DNA of 64,000 nucleotides from Campylobacter showae (GTDB lineage: Bacteria; Campylobacterota; Campylobacteria; Campylobacterales; Campylobacteraceae). Below are positions 8,527 to 17,981 of this stretch, in pieces. Each line of letters begins with the position of its first letter. The stretch's first letter is position 1. Both the position numbers and the translations under genes were made by a program. Under the pieces are notes generated by a model, which saw only the letters and a list, made by a program, of their open reading frames with translations, searched no databases and was not told the origin of the DNA. The stretch is from the NCBI RefSeq assembly GCF_900573985.1, contig NZ_UWOK01000001.1:682001-746000 (forward strand), in the 5' to 3' direction.

Positions 8527-9114
8527 ATGAATCTGGTTTTATTCGACTTTGACGGGACGATCACGCGCGACGACTCGCTGCTGGAGTTTATCGCCTACGT
8601 CGTGGGATTTAAGAAATTTTTTCGGGGTATTTTTTGGCTTTCGCCCGTTTTGATCGGCTATAAGCTAAAAATTTGCAGCAACAACTACGCTCGCAGGCGG
8701 CTGATGACGCACTTTTTCGCGGGTATGAGCGCGGATAAATTCGCTCAAATTTGCAAAAAATACTCAAACACGCACATCGAAGATATCGTGAAATTTTCCG
8801 CTATGGCAAAGATCGCCGAGTATAAGGCAAACGGCGACAAGGTCGTGATCGTGACGGCGTCGCTCGAGGACTGGCTAGCTCCGTGGTGCCAGGCGCAGGG
8901 GCTGGAGCTACTAGGCACTCGTATCAAGAAAAAGGGCGGCGTGATAACGGGCGAGATCGACGGCGCCAACTGCTACGGCGCGGAGAAGGTGCGCCGTGTG
9001 CGCGAGGCATACAACACGGACGCCTTTGATCGCGTGATCGCTTATGGCGACAGTAGAGGTGACAAGGAGATGCTGGAGTTTGCCGACGAGGCGCATTATA
9101 GGGTGTTTGAGTGA
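8527..9114 (+). CDS. HAD-IB family phosphatase (SerB-like)
   Basis: 195 residues. HAD motif I is LFDFDGTITRDDS with the nucleophile aspartate. Motif II is VVIVTASLEDWL, followed by a lysine-containing region (KKKGGVITGEIDGANCYGAEKVRRV), and motif III is AYGDSRGDKEMLEFAD. This arrangement is the HAD-IB subfamily, which includes phosphoserine phosphatase and lipid or sugar phosphatases. The small helical cap (about residues 20-80) carries basic residues. The substrate cannot be read from the sequence. The long gap downstream and a private promoter make it a single-gene unit. Confidence 0.8.
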   Translation: MNLVLFDFDGTITRDDSLLEFIAYVVGFKKFFRGIFWLSPVLIGYKLKICSNNYARRRLMTHFFAGMSADKFAQICKKYSNTHIEDIVKFSAMAKIAEYKANGDKVVIVTASLEDWLAPWCQAQGLELLGTRIKKKGGVITGEIDGANCYGAEKVRRVREAYNTDAFDRVIAYGDSRGDKEMLEFADEAHYRVFE

Positions 9115-9516
9115 GGACTACGAAAACTGCAAGCTAGCCGCGAATTTAGATGTTTTTGGTTTAAATTTGAGCACTTGCGTGGCAGAATTTAACGGTTAGT
9201 GCACTTTTGTAGTGTGGCAAATCGGCGCATAGGCTAAATTTGGCACTCATAAAAGCTTTTTACCGCTAGGCTGTTTGTTTTAAGTTTGCCTGGCGCTTTT
9301 TAGCCAAACTCAAATTTGTTTACTTCTGCCGCAACGGCTCCAAATTTAATGCGTCGTCCAAATTTGACCCGGTGTGCGTTTAAACTAGGTCAGTGCAAAT
9401 AAAAATAACAAATTCAGCTCTACTTGTTTTAGTTTTAATTTAGGTCAAATTTGCAGCCTTTTCTTTGTGAAAATGCGTCGCTATTGTAGTTCAAATTTGA
9501 CTGTTAAATTTAGCGC
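9115..9516. other. Intergenic stretch without recognisable genes
   Basis: No coding frame with a plausible start and ribosome binding site was found on either strand. The stretch is rich in AAATTTG words and lies between two convergent genes, so it probably holds only 3' ends. Confidence 0.6.
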
Positions 9517-11916
9517 CTATTCTCCGTCTGCTAATTTCAAATTTTGATCGCTTATTTTTTGGTAGAAATTTATCATCAGCATATAAGCTTCTTCCATATA
9601 AAAATCTGAAAATTTCTTAAGCTCTCCATTTATGTATTGCAGAGGTCTTTCTTTGATGTAGCTTCTTTTTCCGGCGGCCAACACTCCTCTGTCCGGTATA
9701 TTTATTAGTTTACGGAATTCCATATACTTTCCAAAATTTTCTACATATTTTTGATCTGAGATATTGTTTTCGCCGTCGAATTCAATGAGCAATAACCGTT
9801 TGTGTGCCAACAATACGCCAAGTATGTATTTGCCATCTTTGTATTTGGCTATAGATGGAGCAAAAAAGGAATCTTTGCTTTTATAAATAGTCGATTTTTT
9901 TATGAGTTCGCCGCGGCTATTTAGCTTTATGATATCGGCAGTATCTGTTCCTTCTTTGTCTTTAGAAGCAAGCAATATTAAGAGCGAGCCGTCGTCTCCT
10001 TCGATCATATCTTTAAAATATCCATTCGCTTCCATTTTGGTTTCAAATATAAGCTTTCCGTCAGGATTAAATTTATAAATATCAAAGCCTTCTACCACTA
10101 AGATAAAATTTCCATCGCTAGTTTTTAGTATCTTTATAAGCCCGTTTTTGGGTGCTTTGATGGTTTTTACGTCGGCTGGTTTATCGGAGCGGCTGTATCT
10201 ATACTCGCGATAAAAAGTATCAGGTAAATGCGAAACGTCAAATTTTTTCTTCCAGATTACTTTTTCGTTTTTATCCATTCTATATAAGGTATTTTTATAG
10301 TCGCACGCTATAAATTCGTCGTTATCTAACGGCGTCACTTGTTTTAAAGTGTGAGAAAATTTGTTTATGATTTTATGCGTATTCATATCCACGGCGTAGG
10401 TTATTTCTTCGTTTCCTATTATGTAGTAGGTTTCCATCTGGGCTGCTATTAGATTTGCTATTCCGCCATAGCTTTTATCGAGCATTTTTCTCCAAATTTC
10501 TCTCCCGCTTTTATCTACTTTCATAAAAAGATCCGGTTCTCTAGCGCTGTCATATTCTCCGGCCAGTATATATCCGTCGTCCGTAGCCTCTATCATGCTA
10601 ATGTTGCCAAAGCCGTTTTGTGAAAACGGCAGATCCCAAACAGGCTTTGATTTATCTATATTTTTGCTTGAATCCTCTAATTCTTTTATATCTATCTGCG
10701 TTCTTATTGCCTCTTTTGATGCCGGTTGAGCATCGTTTCGAATCACGCCTACAATCCCATCGTAGGCAAAAGATATTATCATATGGCGCTCGTCGGGATG
10801 CAGGGCTAAATTTGTTTTCTTTGCTTCGGGCATATAGTAGCTTCTTAGGCGCTCTGGCTCAAAATTATCCGAAATATCTAAGATGTCTATGCTGCGCAAG
10901 ATGTTGTCTTGTAAACTATCTCTACTTCTGGCTATATATGCCAAATCCCCCTCTTTGTTAATAACAAAATCATAAATTCTGTTATCAACCATGTAGTTTT
11001 TTAAAAATTTTATTTTTCGAATATTTTCGATGTCGTATATTTTAAAATTGTGAAGTTCATTTGAGTAAAGATATTTTCTATCCGGGGAAATACTCAAATG
11101 TATAACTGGTTTAAAGTCTTCTTTCTTATAGACCTCTTTTATATTTTTCGGGTCGCTCACGTCGAGCGTGTGAAACCCTGCGAAATCGGACATTAAAATA
11201 TATTTTTTAGAGAAAATCGCTATATCGCCGTTTTCTATATTATTAAAACTTTCTATGCTTATAAATTCGCCTATCTTTTTAATATCGTCTGATGAAATAT
11301 CTAGGATGCACATACCGTCTATGGATTTTATGTAGGCTAGCTTGTTGTCATCGCTTAATTTTATTTTATGATAACCTTTGGCTTCAAACTTGGTTGCTAC
11401 GTTTACATTTTTAGGATCCGTAACATCAAGACGCAAAATGCCTAAATTTGGACTTGCGACGTACAGACTTTTACCGTCGTTTGACTCGGCTGCTTGAATA
11501 TCTTGCACTTTATATTTGGCTTCAGGAAAATAAAAAAGTCCGAGTAGCTTTATATGGTTTAAATTTGATATATCTATCACGCTTATGCCGTCTCTATCGT
11601 GCCCGATAGTATAGAGTTTCTTTTTGTCGCGAGATATTATCATATCGCGTACTTCAAACGGAATTTGAACAGAGTTATTTATAATATCTTTTTTATATAT
11701 AGTTACGTCGCCTTTATATGCCGATTTGTCTCTATTTTGTAAAATTTTAGCCTTTTGCGCCGGCGTCTGCGGGCGAGCGACGGTGAAATTTTGCGCTAAG
11801 CTTTCAGGCTCCTTGTCTGCATACTTTAGGTATAGAAAAACAAAGGGTAAAATAACGATCAAGGCGGTAAAGTAGATCGTAAATTCTCGTTTTTTCTTTA
11901 CGTTAGGATCGATCAT
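9517..11916 (-). CDS. Membrane-anchored double beta-propeller protein (LVIVD-type repeats)
   Basis: 799 residues. One N-terminal membrane helix (about residues 13-31, FTALIVILPFVFLYLKY) anchors an exported protein. Residues about 75-400 hold repeats of the LVIVD type (GISVIDISNLNHIKLLG, ILRLDVTDPKNVNVA, FHTLDVSDPKNIKEV, SIDILDISDNFEPERL), which form one beta-propeller. From about 420 on, a second propeller-like half carries PQQ/WD-like strands (DLFMKVDKSGREIWRKML, TLYRMDKNEKVIWKKKF). It follows the TelA-family gene with a 7-base gap, so the two are almost certainly cotranscribed. The function is unknown; such propellers usually bind proteins or ligands in the periplasm. The DNA is AT-rich compared with the surroundings. 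Confidence 0.8.
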   Translation of the reverse strand: MIDPNVKKKREFTIYFTALIVILPFVFLYLKYADKEPESLAQNFTVARPQTPAQKAKILQNRDKSAYKGDVTIYKKDIINNSVQIPFEVRDMIISRDKKKLYTIGHDRDGISVIDISNLNHIKLLGLFYFPEAKYKVQDIQAAESNDGKSLYVASPNLGILRLDVTDPKNVNVATKFEAKGYHKIKLSDDNKLAYIKSIDGMCILDISSDDIKKIGEFISIESFNNIENGDIAIFSKKYILMSDFAGFHTLDVSDPKNIKEVYKKEDFKPVIHLSISPDRKYLYSNELHNFKIYDIENIRKIKFLKNYMVDNRIYDFVINKEGDLAYIARSRDSLQDNILRSIDILDISDNFEPERLRSYYMPEAKKTNLALHPDERHMIISFAYDGIVGVIRNDAQPASKEAIRTQIDIKELEDSSKNIDKSKPVWDLPFSQNGFGNISMIEATDDGYILAGEYDSAREPDLFMKVDKSGREIWRKMLDKSYGGIANLIAAQMETYYIIGNEEITYAVDMNTHKIINKFSHTLKQVTPLDNDEFIACDYKNTLYRMDKNEKVIWKKKFDVSHLPDTFYREYRYSRSDKPADVKTIKAPKNGLIKILKTSDGNFILVVEGFDIYKFNPDGKLIFETKMEANGYFKDMIEGDDGSLLILLASKDKEGTDTADIIKLNSRGELIKKSTIYKSKDSFFAPSIAKYKDGKYILGVLLAHKRLLLIEFDGENNISDQKYVENFGKYMEFRKLINIPDRGVLAAGKRSYIKERPLQYINGELKKFSDFYMEEAYMLMINFYQKISDQNLKLADGE

Positions 11917-11923
11917 CTAAGTC

Positions 11924-13090
11924 TCACAAGTCCATGGAAAAAGAAGTTTTAAACTCTTGCGCTTTTTGCGACTCTTGGATTTTGTTTTCGAGTTTTGCCG
12001 TTACTTCTTTTAGCGCCGTTACTTCGGTTTTGATTTTTTCTACGGCCTTCGCTTTAAAGGCATTTATCTTGCCCATGGCCTCTTCTATCTGGCTAAAAGC
12101 TTGCTTTAGCGTCTCTATATCCAGCGTCGCATCGCCCGACATCTTGTAGATTTCGCTTGCTTGCGTGTTTAGTTTTTGCGCGTTGGCTAAAATCATATCG
12201 TTTGCGAATTTTTTAGTCTTTTGGGTTGTTTCAAGCGCATTTTTTTGATTTTGTAGCGTTATAGCCATCGCGATACCGATCTCTACGGCTCTTTTGGTTA
12301 CGGCTTTTACGTTTGAGATATTATCTATTAGCTCCCAGTTTGTGTTTATGATGAGGTCGCTTGATAAAAATCCCTGCTGCGTAACGGCTAAAATTTCATA
12401 TATGCTTCTGATTTTTTTATTTAAATTTAGCAAGACGTTATTTTCGTAAAATTCTCTTTCTTTCGCGTCTAGTTTGGAGATGTTTTGCTCTATGGATTTT
12501 GCTATTTTTTCAAATACTACGGCTTTTCGTTGCAAACTTAGGGCTTTTTGTTTGTAGTATTGTTTTTCTTCTTGTAAAAGAGCGTTGTCTTCTCTTAAAA
12601 TTTTCTCGCCGTCTTCGATGTGCGAAAGAGTATCTTTTATCACTTCTTTTGCGCTTTGAAATTTCTTTAAGTACCTGTTTATCGGCTTTGCGACAAAGGG
12701 AATACATGCTAAAACGCCTTTTTTATCAAAGTCGAATTTGTGCGGATTTATCTGTTCTAGCTCCTCGTTTAGAGCGATTATGGAGCGGCTTAAATTTTGC
12801 GTTTGCTCGTCTTTTATGTCGTCTAGTTTTGCAAATTTCCCCATCAAGAGCGACGAAGAGCTCTCTAGACTTTGCGTGTCTTCGATCGTGACGCTTTCTA
12901 AAATTTCTCTTATCTGGGTACTATCCTTATCTGATAAAAAAGCTAAAAGCTCTGCCGCTTTTTGAGAAATTTTTTCCTCGTCTTCTTTGCTAAAATCATC
13001 TTTAAAGATCAAATTTTGCATGCTTTTTTCGCTATCTTGCGCATCCTCTTTTATGTAGTCTATTAGTGTCTCTTGGCCCGTTTTTTCCAC
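11924..13090 (-). CDS. TelA-family protein (toxic anion resistance family)
   Basis: 388 residues, mostly helical and without signal peptide or membrane helix. The centre shows the TelA/YceH hallmarks: KRAVEIGIAMAITLQNQKNAL and the preceding LNLNKKIRSIYEILAVTQQ, with coiled coils at both ends. TelA proteins were named for tellurite resistance in some bacteria and act in envelope or antimicrobial stress by an unknown mechanism. The gene lies between an XpaC-like membrane protein (10 bases upstream) and a periplasmic propeller (7 bases downstream), and XpaC-TelA pairing is a known arrangement. The start is supported by a GGAT-type ribosome site. Confidence 0.82.
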   Translation of the reverse strand: MEKTGQETLIDYIKEDAQDSEKSMQNLIFKDDFSKEDEEKISQKAAELLAFLSDKDSTQIREILESVTIEDTQSLESSSSLLMGKFAKLDDIKDEQTQNLSRSIIALNEELEQINPHKFDFDKKGVLACIPFVAKPINRYLKKFQSAKEVIKDTLSHIEDGEKILREDNALLQEEKQYYKQKALSLQRKAVVFEKIAKSIEQNISKLDAKEREFYENNVLLNLNKKIRSIYEILAVTQQGFLSSDLIINTNWELIDNISNVKAVTKRAVEIGIAMAITLQNQKNALETTQKTKKFANDMILANAQKLNTQASEIYKMSGDATLDIETLKQAFSQIEEAMGKINAFKAKAVEKIKTEVTALKEVTAKLENKIQESQKAQEFKTSFSMDL

Positions 13091-13100
13091 TGTTTTATCC

Positions 13101-13751
13101 TTATTTTTTGTTTATATTTTTTAATACGACCAGCATACGTTCAAGTTCGTTTTGTATTGACGCGATCTCTTTGTCGTTTTGGTTTTTTGACGCAAGTTCG
13201 TTGATGTAGCTATCTAAATACCCTAAAAGCGTTGCGTTTCTAGCCTCGTATATTTGCGTTCTTTTTGCGATTTGCTCTTTTTTTGATTCGCCTGTCACCG
13301 CGCTAAGCCCTGCGTTTAGACTTTTTATTATGCTTAAATTTTCGATGTATAAAAATAGAGTTTTGTTTATCAGGCTTAAAATTTTAACTGAAACTAAGCT
13401 TTGGTCTGAAAATATCTTTCTAACAAAAACCCGCACCGCTTCTATCTTTTTAAAAATATTTTCTCTATCGCTCAGGCTAAAATCAGAAATGACCCTAGCC
13501 TCTAAAAGCGTAAATTTTTCCTTTTCTCTTTCAAATTTATAGGCAGGTAGGGTCTTTGTGTAGCTAAGATAAAATGCCGCAAACCAAAGCGCGCTAAGAA
13601 AAAATAGTACGATAAAAATGTCCGTTTTAAAAGGCGACCATTTTAAAAACAAAACCGCTAATATAAAGCTATATAAGGCGCCAAAAACCGGGAAAAACGA
13701 ATAGAAAAAGTAGGGCTTTTTTCTAAAAAAATATATTATTTGCTCGTTCAA
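13101..13751 (-). CDS. XpaC-like membrane protein
   Basis: 216 residues. Two membrane helices (about residues 15-36 and 43-63) are followed by a long helical cytoplasmic domain with an FTLLEARVISDFSLSDRENIFKKIE region. Two N-terminal helices plus a helical domain, and the position directly ahead of a TelA gene, match the XpaC family (named after indolyl-phosphate hydrolysis in Bacillus, true role unknown). It is the first gene of the three-gene reverse-strand operon. The sequence itself is weakly conserved, so the family call leans on context. The DNA is AT-rich. Confidence 0.65.
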   Translation of the reverse strand: MNEQIIYFFRKKPYFFYSFFPVFGALYSFILAVLFLKWSPFKTDIFIVLFFLSALWFAAFYLSYTKTLPAYKFEREKEKFTLLEARVISDFSLSDRENIFKKIEAVRVFVRKIFSDQSLVSVKILSLINKTLFLYIENLSIIKSLNAGLSAVTGESKKEQIAKRTQIYEARNATLLGYLDSYINELASKNQNDKEIASIQNELERMLVVLKNINKK

Positions 13752-14221
13752 GGTGGTTGCTTTTTGTTAAATTTTAGATACCGATTATATCAAAAATTAG
13801 TTCAAAAATTACTTTTTGTTTATTGTTTAGTTATCAATTTTTAAACTCTAAAAAACGCTGAATGCAATCAAGATGCGGGCGATGTGCATCAAGCCTAACA
13901 AAATTTACCCGAATAAATTTTACGTCGCACAAAGTAAGAAGGTAGAAATTTCACTGCATTTTTATCCTTGAGCGCAGGCGCACCGAACAACAATCTTTAA
14001 TGTCCACGGCGTCAAGCAAAATGCCAAAAGATCAAACAAGGCGGTAAAAATTTCGCCTAAATTTTGAAAATTTACCGCCTAAGAACTAATTTTACGGTGC
14101 ATAAATTTGATCATCTAGTCGCATCTGCTCGGCGTTGTGCACCTGCGATCGTCATAAGTTCGCTAAACTCTTGCAAATTTACCTGCAACCGCAAATGTCG
14201 GACTCAAATTTGACCTCAAAT
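13752..14221. other. Intergenic stretch upstream of the XpaC-TelA operon
   Basis: No gene seen. The first 100 bases (13752-13850) are very AT-rich and should hold the operon promoter on the reverse strand. The rest up to moeA has scattered AAATTT words and no stable long hairpin that I can see. Confidence 0.55.
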
Positions 14222-15418
14222 TTAAACCATTTTCAGCACTTCGACTATCTCGCCCTTTGCTATAAATTCGGTTTCTTTTGGGATGATTAAAAGCGCGGCG
14301 CCTCCCGTGAGGTTGTTTACGATCGCCGAGCTGCCAAGCTTTTTGCCGTCTAAATTTACGTAAATTTTGCCGTCTCGATTGACCAAATTTACCGCCGTAA
14401 ATTCCAAAAACGGCGAGCGTTTTTTGTAGTCCTCGTCCATGATGGCCGTGATTTTAGGCTCGCTAGCGCCAAACCACGCATTTAGCAGCACGCGCACGTA
14501 GAGCACGCACATCACCATCGCCGAGTATGGAAAGCCAGGCAGTGCAAATATATATTTTTCGCCCGCTTTTGCGACCTTGATGTGGCGGCCAGGTTTGATC
14601 GCGGCGCCGTCGATGATGATGTCGAAATTTTCGCCCAGCGCGCCTTTTACGAAGTCGTAGTCGCCCATGCTGATGCCGCCCGTGGTGACGAGCACGTCGG
14701 CTGATTTTAGCGCGCGGACGATGGCGTCTTTTACGAGTTCGGCGCGGTCGCGTACTATCTCGCACAGCACGGGTTCGCCGCCCATTTTGCGCACCATCGC
14801 CGCGATACCTACGTGGTTTGAGCTGTGGATCTGCGCGGCGTTTTCTAGCGGCTCTCCGAGGTCTTTTATCTCGCTTCCGGTCGCCAGTACCGCGACTCTA
14901 GGCCGCACGAATACGCTAACGTTAAAGATCCCAAGCTCGGCTAGCAACGCAGTCTCGGCGTAGCCTATCGTCGCTCCTTTTTTGATTAGGATTTCGCCTT
15001 TTTTGTAGCTTTCGCCCACTTCGCGCACGGCAAAGCCCTTTGGCACGGGCTTTTTGATCACGACCTTGCTACCTACGACCTCGACGTTTTCGACCGGGAT
15101 TAGCGTGTCGGTGCCTTCGCTCATTAGCGAGCCGGTGAATGTTTTGACGCATTTTACGCCCTCGACTTTTAGCCCTTTATCGCTACCTGCGGGCAGGTCG
15201 GTGATGAGCTCGAGCTCGCTCAAATCCTCTCTCCACGCAAACGCGTAGCCGTCCATCGCCGAGACGGGGCGCTCCGGGTAGTTGTCCTGCGCCGCGATAT
15301 CTACGGCGATACGGCGATCAAGTGCCTGCGTGAGAGTGACCTTTTCTACGCGGTCCCAAGGAGCCAGCGTAGAGTGTAAAATTTCAAGAGAGGCCTCATA
15401 ACTCATAAATTCTTTCAT
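14222..15418 (-). CDS. moeA: Molybdopterin molybdenumtransferase MoeA
   Basis: 398 residues, normal length. Family signatures are PVSAMDGYAF near the start, VFVRPRVAVLATGSEI, VLVTTGGISMGDYDFVK (the MPT-binding loop) and IKPGRHIKVAKAG-x5-FALPGFPYSAMVM. The protein inserts molybdate into adenylylated molybdopterin to complete Moco. Here it lies alone on the reverse strand, with repeat element R1 in its upstream region. It fits with moaD, moaE and the molybdate transporter in this window, and with a formate dehydrogenase elsewhere. The last domain (IV) ends in ETEFIAKGEIVEVLKMV, as expected. Confidence 0.93.
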   Translation of the reverse strand: MKEFMSYEASLEILHSTLAPWDRVEKVTLTQALDRRIAVDIAAQDNYPERPVSAMDGYAFAWREDLSELELITDLPAGSDKGLKVEGVKCVKTFTGSLMSEGTDTLIPVENVEVVGSKVVIKKPVPKGFAVREVGESYKKGEILIKKGATIGYAETALLAELGIFNVSVFVRPRVAVLATGSEIKDLGEPLENAAQIHSSNHVGIAAMVRKMGGEPVLCEIVRDRAELVKDAIVRALKSADVLVTTGGISMGDYDFVKGALGENFDIIIDGAAIKPGRHIKVAKAGEKYIFALPGFPYSAMVMCVLYVRVLLNAWFGASEPKITAIMDEDYKKRSPFLEFTAVNLVNRDGKIYVNLDGKKLGSSAIVNNLTGGAALLIIPKETEFIAKGEIVEVLKMV

Positions 15419-15432
15419 GTTTCATCCTTTTT

Positions 15433-15580
15433 TGATTCCCCATAAATGACGGATTTCAAGCTTTAAAATTTTAAACCCGTTTCGGTTACGGACGACCGGT
15501 CCGCGCCCTCACGGGTTAAAATTTTAAAGTTAAACTACGCCTATTCTGTCTGGAATATTTCTGCCGATTTTACTAAATTT
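15433..15580. repeat. Dispersed hairpin element R, copy 1
   Basis: It opens with ATTCCCCATAAATGACGGAT and closes with CTACGCCTATTCTGTCTGGA (15534-15553). Between them lie arms CTTTAAAATTTTAAACCCGT (15461-15480) and ACGGGTTAAAATTTTAAAG (15511-15529) with a GGAC/GTCC tip. The same two ends occur at 16872 and 36316. It sits between divergent moeA and fdhT, and the remaining bases to 15805 show an AT-rich region that should hold the fdhT promoter. Confidence 0.8.
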
Positions 15581-15805
15581 AATCGTAAATTATGCTAATA
15601 AAGTATAGAAGTTTAAAAATGTGCCAAATTTAAATATGTAAGTACGAGCCAAGCTAAACGTCCCTCCGCGAGTAAATTTTAAAATTTGGCCGAAATTTAA
15701 ACTTCGCGATTAATCTCCCGTCAAATTTTATTAATTTTTTATTTTAATATCAGTAAAATAACGCTTAAGAAATCGGGTCGATTTTACCTTTTCAAAGGAC
15801 ACTTC

Positions 15806-16873
15806 ATGAATTTTTCAAATTCAAAATGGTTTATCGTTTCAGGTGCGGCGCTCGGCGCTCTGGGTGCACTGCTCGTGTATTTTGGCAACCCAGGCAACAT
15901 GGGCATTTGCGCGGCTTGCTTTTTGCGCGATACGGCGGGCGCGCTGGGCTTTCACCGCGCCGGCGTCGTGCAGTACGTGCGCCCCGAGATCATCGGGCTC
16001 ATTTTGGGCGGCTTTTTAGCTAGCGTGCTTTGGACGAAGGAGTTTAGTGCGACTACGGGCTCGTCGCCTTTCGTGCGTTTTTTTCTCGGATTTTTCGCGA
16101 TGATTGGCTGCCTCGTGTTTTTGGGTTGCCCGTGGAGGGCGTTTTTGCGTCTCGGCGGCGGCGATATGACGGCGGTTGCTGGAGTTGTCGGTATTTTTGC
16201 GGGCGTGTGTGCGGGCGTATTTTTCAAAAAGCTCGGCTACGGCCTCACGCACGAGACTAAAACTCAGGCCGCGATAGGCGTTTTGCCGACGGTTATGGGT
16301 ATTTTGCTGCTTGCTGCGCTTGCGTTTGGACTAAAGCTCGGCGAAAACGGCGCGCTTTTTACCTCTGCAAAGGGCCCTGGCTCCATGCACGCTCCGATCC
16401 TGATCTCGCTTGGTTTTAGCGTAGTCGTGGGCGCGCTAATGCATAAAAGCAAATTTTGCAGCGTAGGGGCGTTTGGTAGGCTTTTTAAAGGGGATTTCTC
16501 GATGTTTATGGGCATTATCAGTATCGTCGTTTTTGCTAGCATCGTAAATTTAGCGCTTGGGCAGTATAAATTTGGCTTCGAAGGCCAGCCTATCGCGCAC
16601 AACGACGTGCTTTGGAACTTCCTTAGCATGACGCTGGCCGGGCTTTGCTTTAGCCTGAGCGAAGGCTGCCCGGGTAAGCATCTCGTACAAATGGGTACCG
16701 GCAATCTAAGCTCGGTAATCTTTGTTATCGGTATGGCGGCGGGCGCGGCCGTAGCGCATAACTTCTTGCTCGCTAGCTCTCCGAGCGCCATAACGGCTGC
16801 GGCTCCGTGGGCGGTGGCGATAGGGTTTGTTTTTGCGGTTTATGTGGGATTTTTTCACAAAAAAGCTGCTTGA
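15806..16873 (+). CDS. fdhT: YedE/YeeE-family selenium transporter FdhT
   Basis: 355 residues with about ten membrane helices. The N-terminus carries GNPGNMGICAACFLRD, the cysteine pair typical of YedE proteins, and two YeeE-type half repeats follow, each with a G-C-P/W motif (VFLGCPWRAFLRLGGGD and LSEGCPGKHLVQMGTGN). In C. jejuni the homologue FdhT is needed together with FdhU for selenium-dependent formate dehydrogenase; it is thought to bring in a selenium or sulfur species. AAAGGA lies before the ATG. Here fdhT is separated from fdhU by moaDE, nspC and a cytochrome b gene. Its stop codon is the first three bases of repeat R2. Confidence 0.88.
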   Translation: MNFSNSKWFIVSGAALGALGALLVYFGNPGNMGICAACFLRDTAGALGFHRAGVVQYVRPEIIGLILGGFLASVLWTKEFSATTGSSPFVRFFLGFFAMIGCLVFLGCPWRAFLRLGGGDMTAVAGVVGIFAGVCAGVFFKKLGYGLTHETKTQAAIGVLPTVMGILLLAALAFGLKLGENGALFTSAKGPGSMHAPILISLGFSVVVGALMHKSKFCSVGAFGRLFKGDFSMFMGIISIVVFASIVNLALGQYKFGFEGQPIAHNDVLWNFLSMTLAGLCFSLSEGCPGKHLVQMGTGNLSSVIFVIGMAAGAAVAHNFLLASSPSAITAAAPWAVAIGFVFAVYVGFFHKKAA

Positions 16874-17030
16874 TTCCCCATAAACGAACAGATTTTAAAA
16901 GTAGTTTTTGATTAAGGCGCTCGGTCACATACTACATGTATGCTCCCGTCACGCCTAATCAAAAACTATTTAAACTACGCCTATTCTGTCTGGAATATTT
17001 ATCACATAGCTTACTAAATTTACAAATTTA
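16871..17030. repeat. Dispersed hairpin element R, copy 2
   Basis: It begins at the fdhT stop (TGATTCCCCATAAACGA) and has the conserved end CTACGCCTATTCTGTCTGGA at 16974-16993, followed by the conserved tail ACTAAATTTACAAATTT. The core is unrelated to copies 1 and 3 in sequence but has the same shape: arms at 16902-16919 and 16952-16968 (AGTTTTTGATTA / TAATCAAAAACT) with a tip CATACTACATGTATG. It could act as the fdhT terminator. The rest of the gap to 17232 has no supported gene. Confidence 0.8.
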
Positions 17031-17232
17031 ACTACTTCAAGTTTAAAAACCGAATTTAGGTTTTCGCGGTGCGGGTCTGGGCGATCGAAAGACGAAATGT
17101 CGAATTTTCAAATATTTGATTTATATAAAAAGCGAGCTAAAACATCATGGTCTAGCCCGCAAGAAATAAAGCTTTTATCTAAAAAGCAGTCAAATTTGCT
17201 CAGCGCGTATATCAAAGCCGAGCAAAGTAAAT

Positions 17233-17667
17233 TTAGCCTAAAAGTCCTGCACCTTTTATCGCCTGACTGCGCTCTTTTGCGTAGATGCGTTCGCCTTCCA
17301 CGACGTCGTATTTCCAGATCGGTGCATTAGCCTTAAAGTCCTCTACGAACTCGTTTATTAGCCGCAAGGCGACCTTTCTTTGCGGGCTTACCACGCCTGC
17401 GACGTAGGAGCTCTCGTGCACCGGCACGTCTCCGCGAGAATGTGCAAAAAGCACGTATGCGCCCAGATCCTTCGCCTTTTGCTCCCAGCCCGCTAGCCAT
17501 TTGCGCAGGATCGGCTCGTAGATATCAAAGCTAAGAGCGCTTATGCCGCCTTCCTCGCGCACGACGCCCGTAAACGTGATGAGCGCGCCGCAGTTTTTGT
17601 CTTTAAACTCGTCGTACCAGGCATTTGTGATCGCTTTAGCGTCTAGGCTTCCTTCAAAAATCTGCAT
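17233..17667 (-). CDS. moaE: Molybdopterin synthase catalytic subunit MoaE
   Basis: 144 residues. Family motifs visible are GALITFTGVVRE, LSFDIYEPI, LFAHSRGDVPVHESSYVAGVVSPQR (active-site histidine/arginine region) and the catalytic lysine stretch IWKYDVVEGERIYAKE. With MoaD it converts precursor Z (cPMP) to molybdopterin by adding two sulfurs. The gene starts one base after the moaD stop, so the two are translated together. The length is normal. Confidence 0.92.
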   Translation of the reverse strand: MQIFEGSLDAKAITNAWYDEFKDKNCGALITFTGVVREEGGISALSFDIYEPILRKWLAGWEQKAKDLGAYVLFAHSRGDVPVHESSYVAGVVSPQRKVALRLINEFVEDFKANAPIWKYDVVEGERIYAKERSQAIKGAGLLG

Positions 17668-17668
17668 C

Positions 17669-17890
17669 TTAACCTCCGCAAACCGGCGGTAAAATGGAAA
17701 TTTTATCCCCGTCTTTTAGCGGCGCGTCTAGAGAGCTCGCGATCTCGTCATTTACGGCGACGGCGCAGATTTTTAGCCACTCTTTAAGCTGCGCGTATTC
17801 GCCTAGTTTTTCTTTTACTTCGCTTAAATTTGTTGCTTCTAGCTTTAAATTTTCCATTTTGATTGGGCCCAAAAACTCGATTTCTACCAT
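17669..17890 (-). CDS. moaD: Molybdopterin synthase sulfur carrier MoaD
   Basis: 73 residues. The ubiquitin-like fold is suggested by the strand pattern, and the protein ends in ILPPVCGG, the double-glycine tail that becomes a thiocarboxylate and inserts into MoaE. The segment AVNDEIASSLDAPLKDGDKISIL is characteristic. It is the first gene of a two-gene moaD-moaE operon. The upstream region is shared with the divergent nspC. Confidence 0.92.
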   Translation of the reverse strand: MVEIEFLGPIKMENLKLEATNLSEVKEKLGEYAQLKEWLKICAVAVNDEIASSLDAPLKDGDKISILPPVCGG

Positions 17891-17981
17891 AAATTCGCCT
17901 TTGAAATTAAATTTTTTTCTTGATTTTACTTAAAAAAATATTTAGATATACTTACGCCAAATTTTAAACGAAAGAGCCGTA

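Noticed and set aside
10620..10961. 113-codon forward frame inside the propeller gene
   Set aside because: Antisense to a well-supported gene; no independent support.
16264..16791. 175-codon reverse frame inside fdhT
   Set aside because: It mirrors the membrane-protein codons of fdhT and has no ribosome site or family resemblance.
17097..17330. 77-codon forward frame beginning SNFQIFDLYKKRAK
   Set aside because: It has no ribosome site, its last third is antisense to the end of moaE and becomes arginine-rich there, and it starts just after repeat R2. Probably chance.
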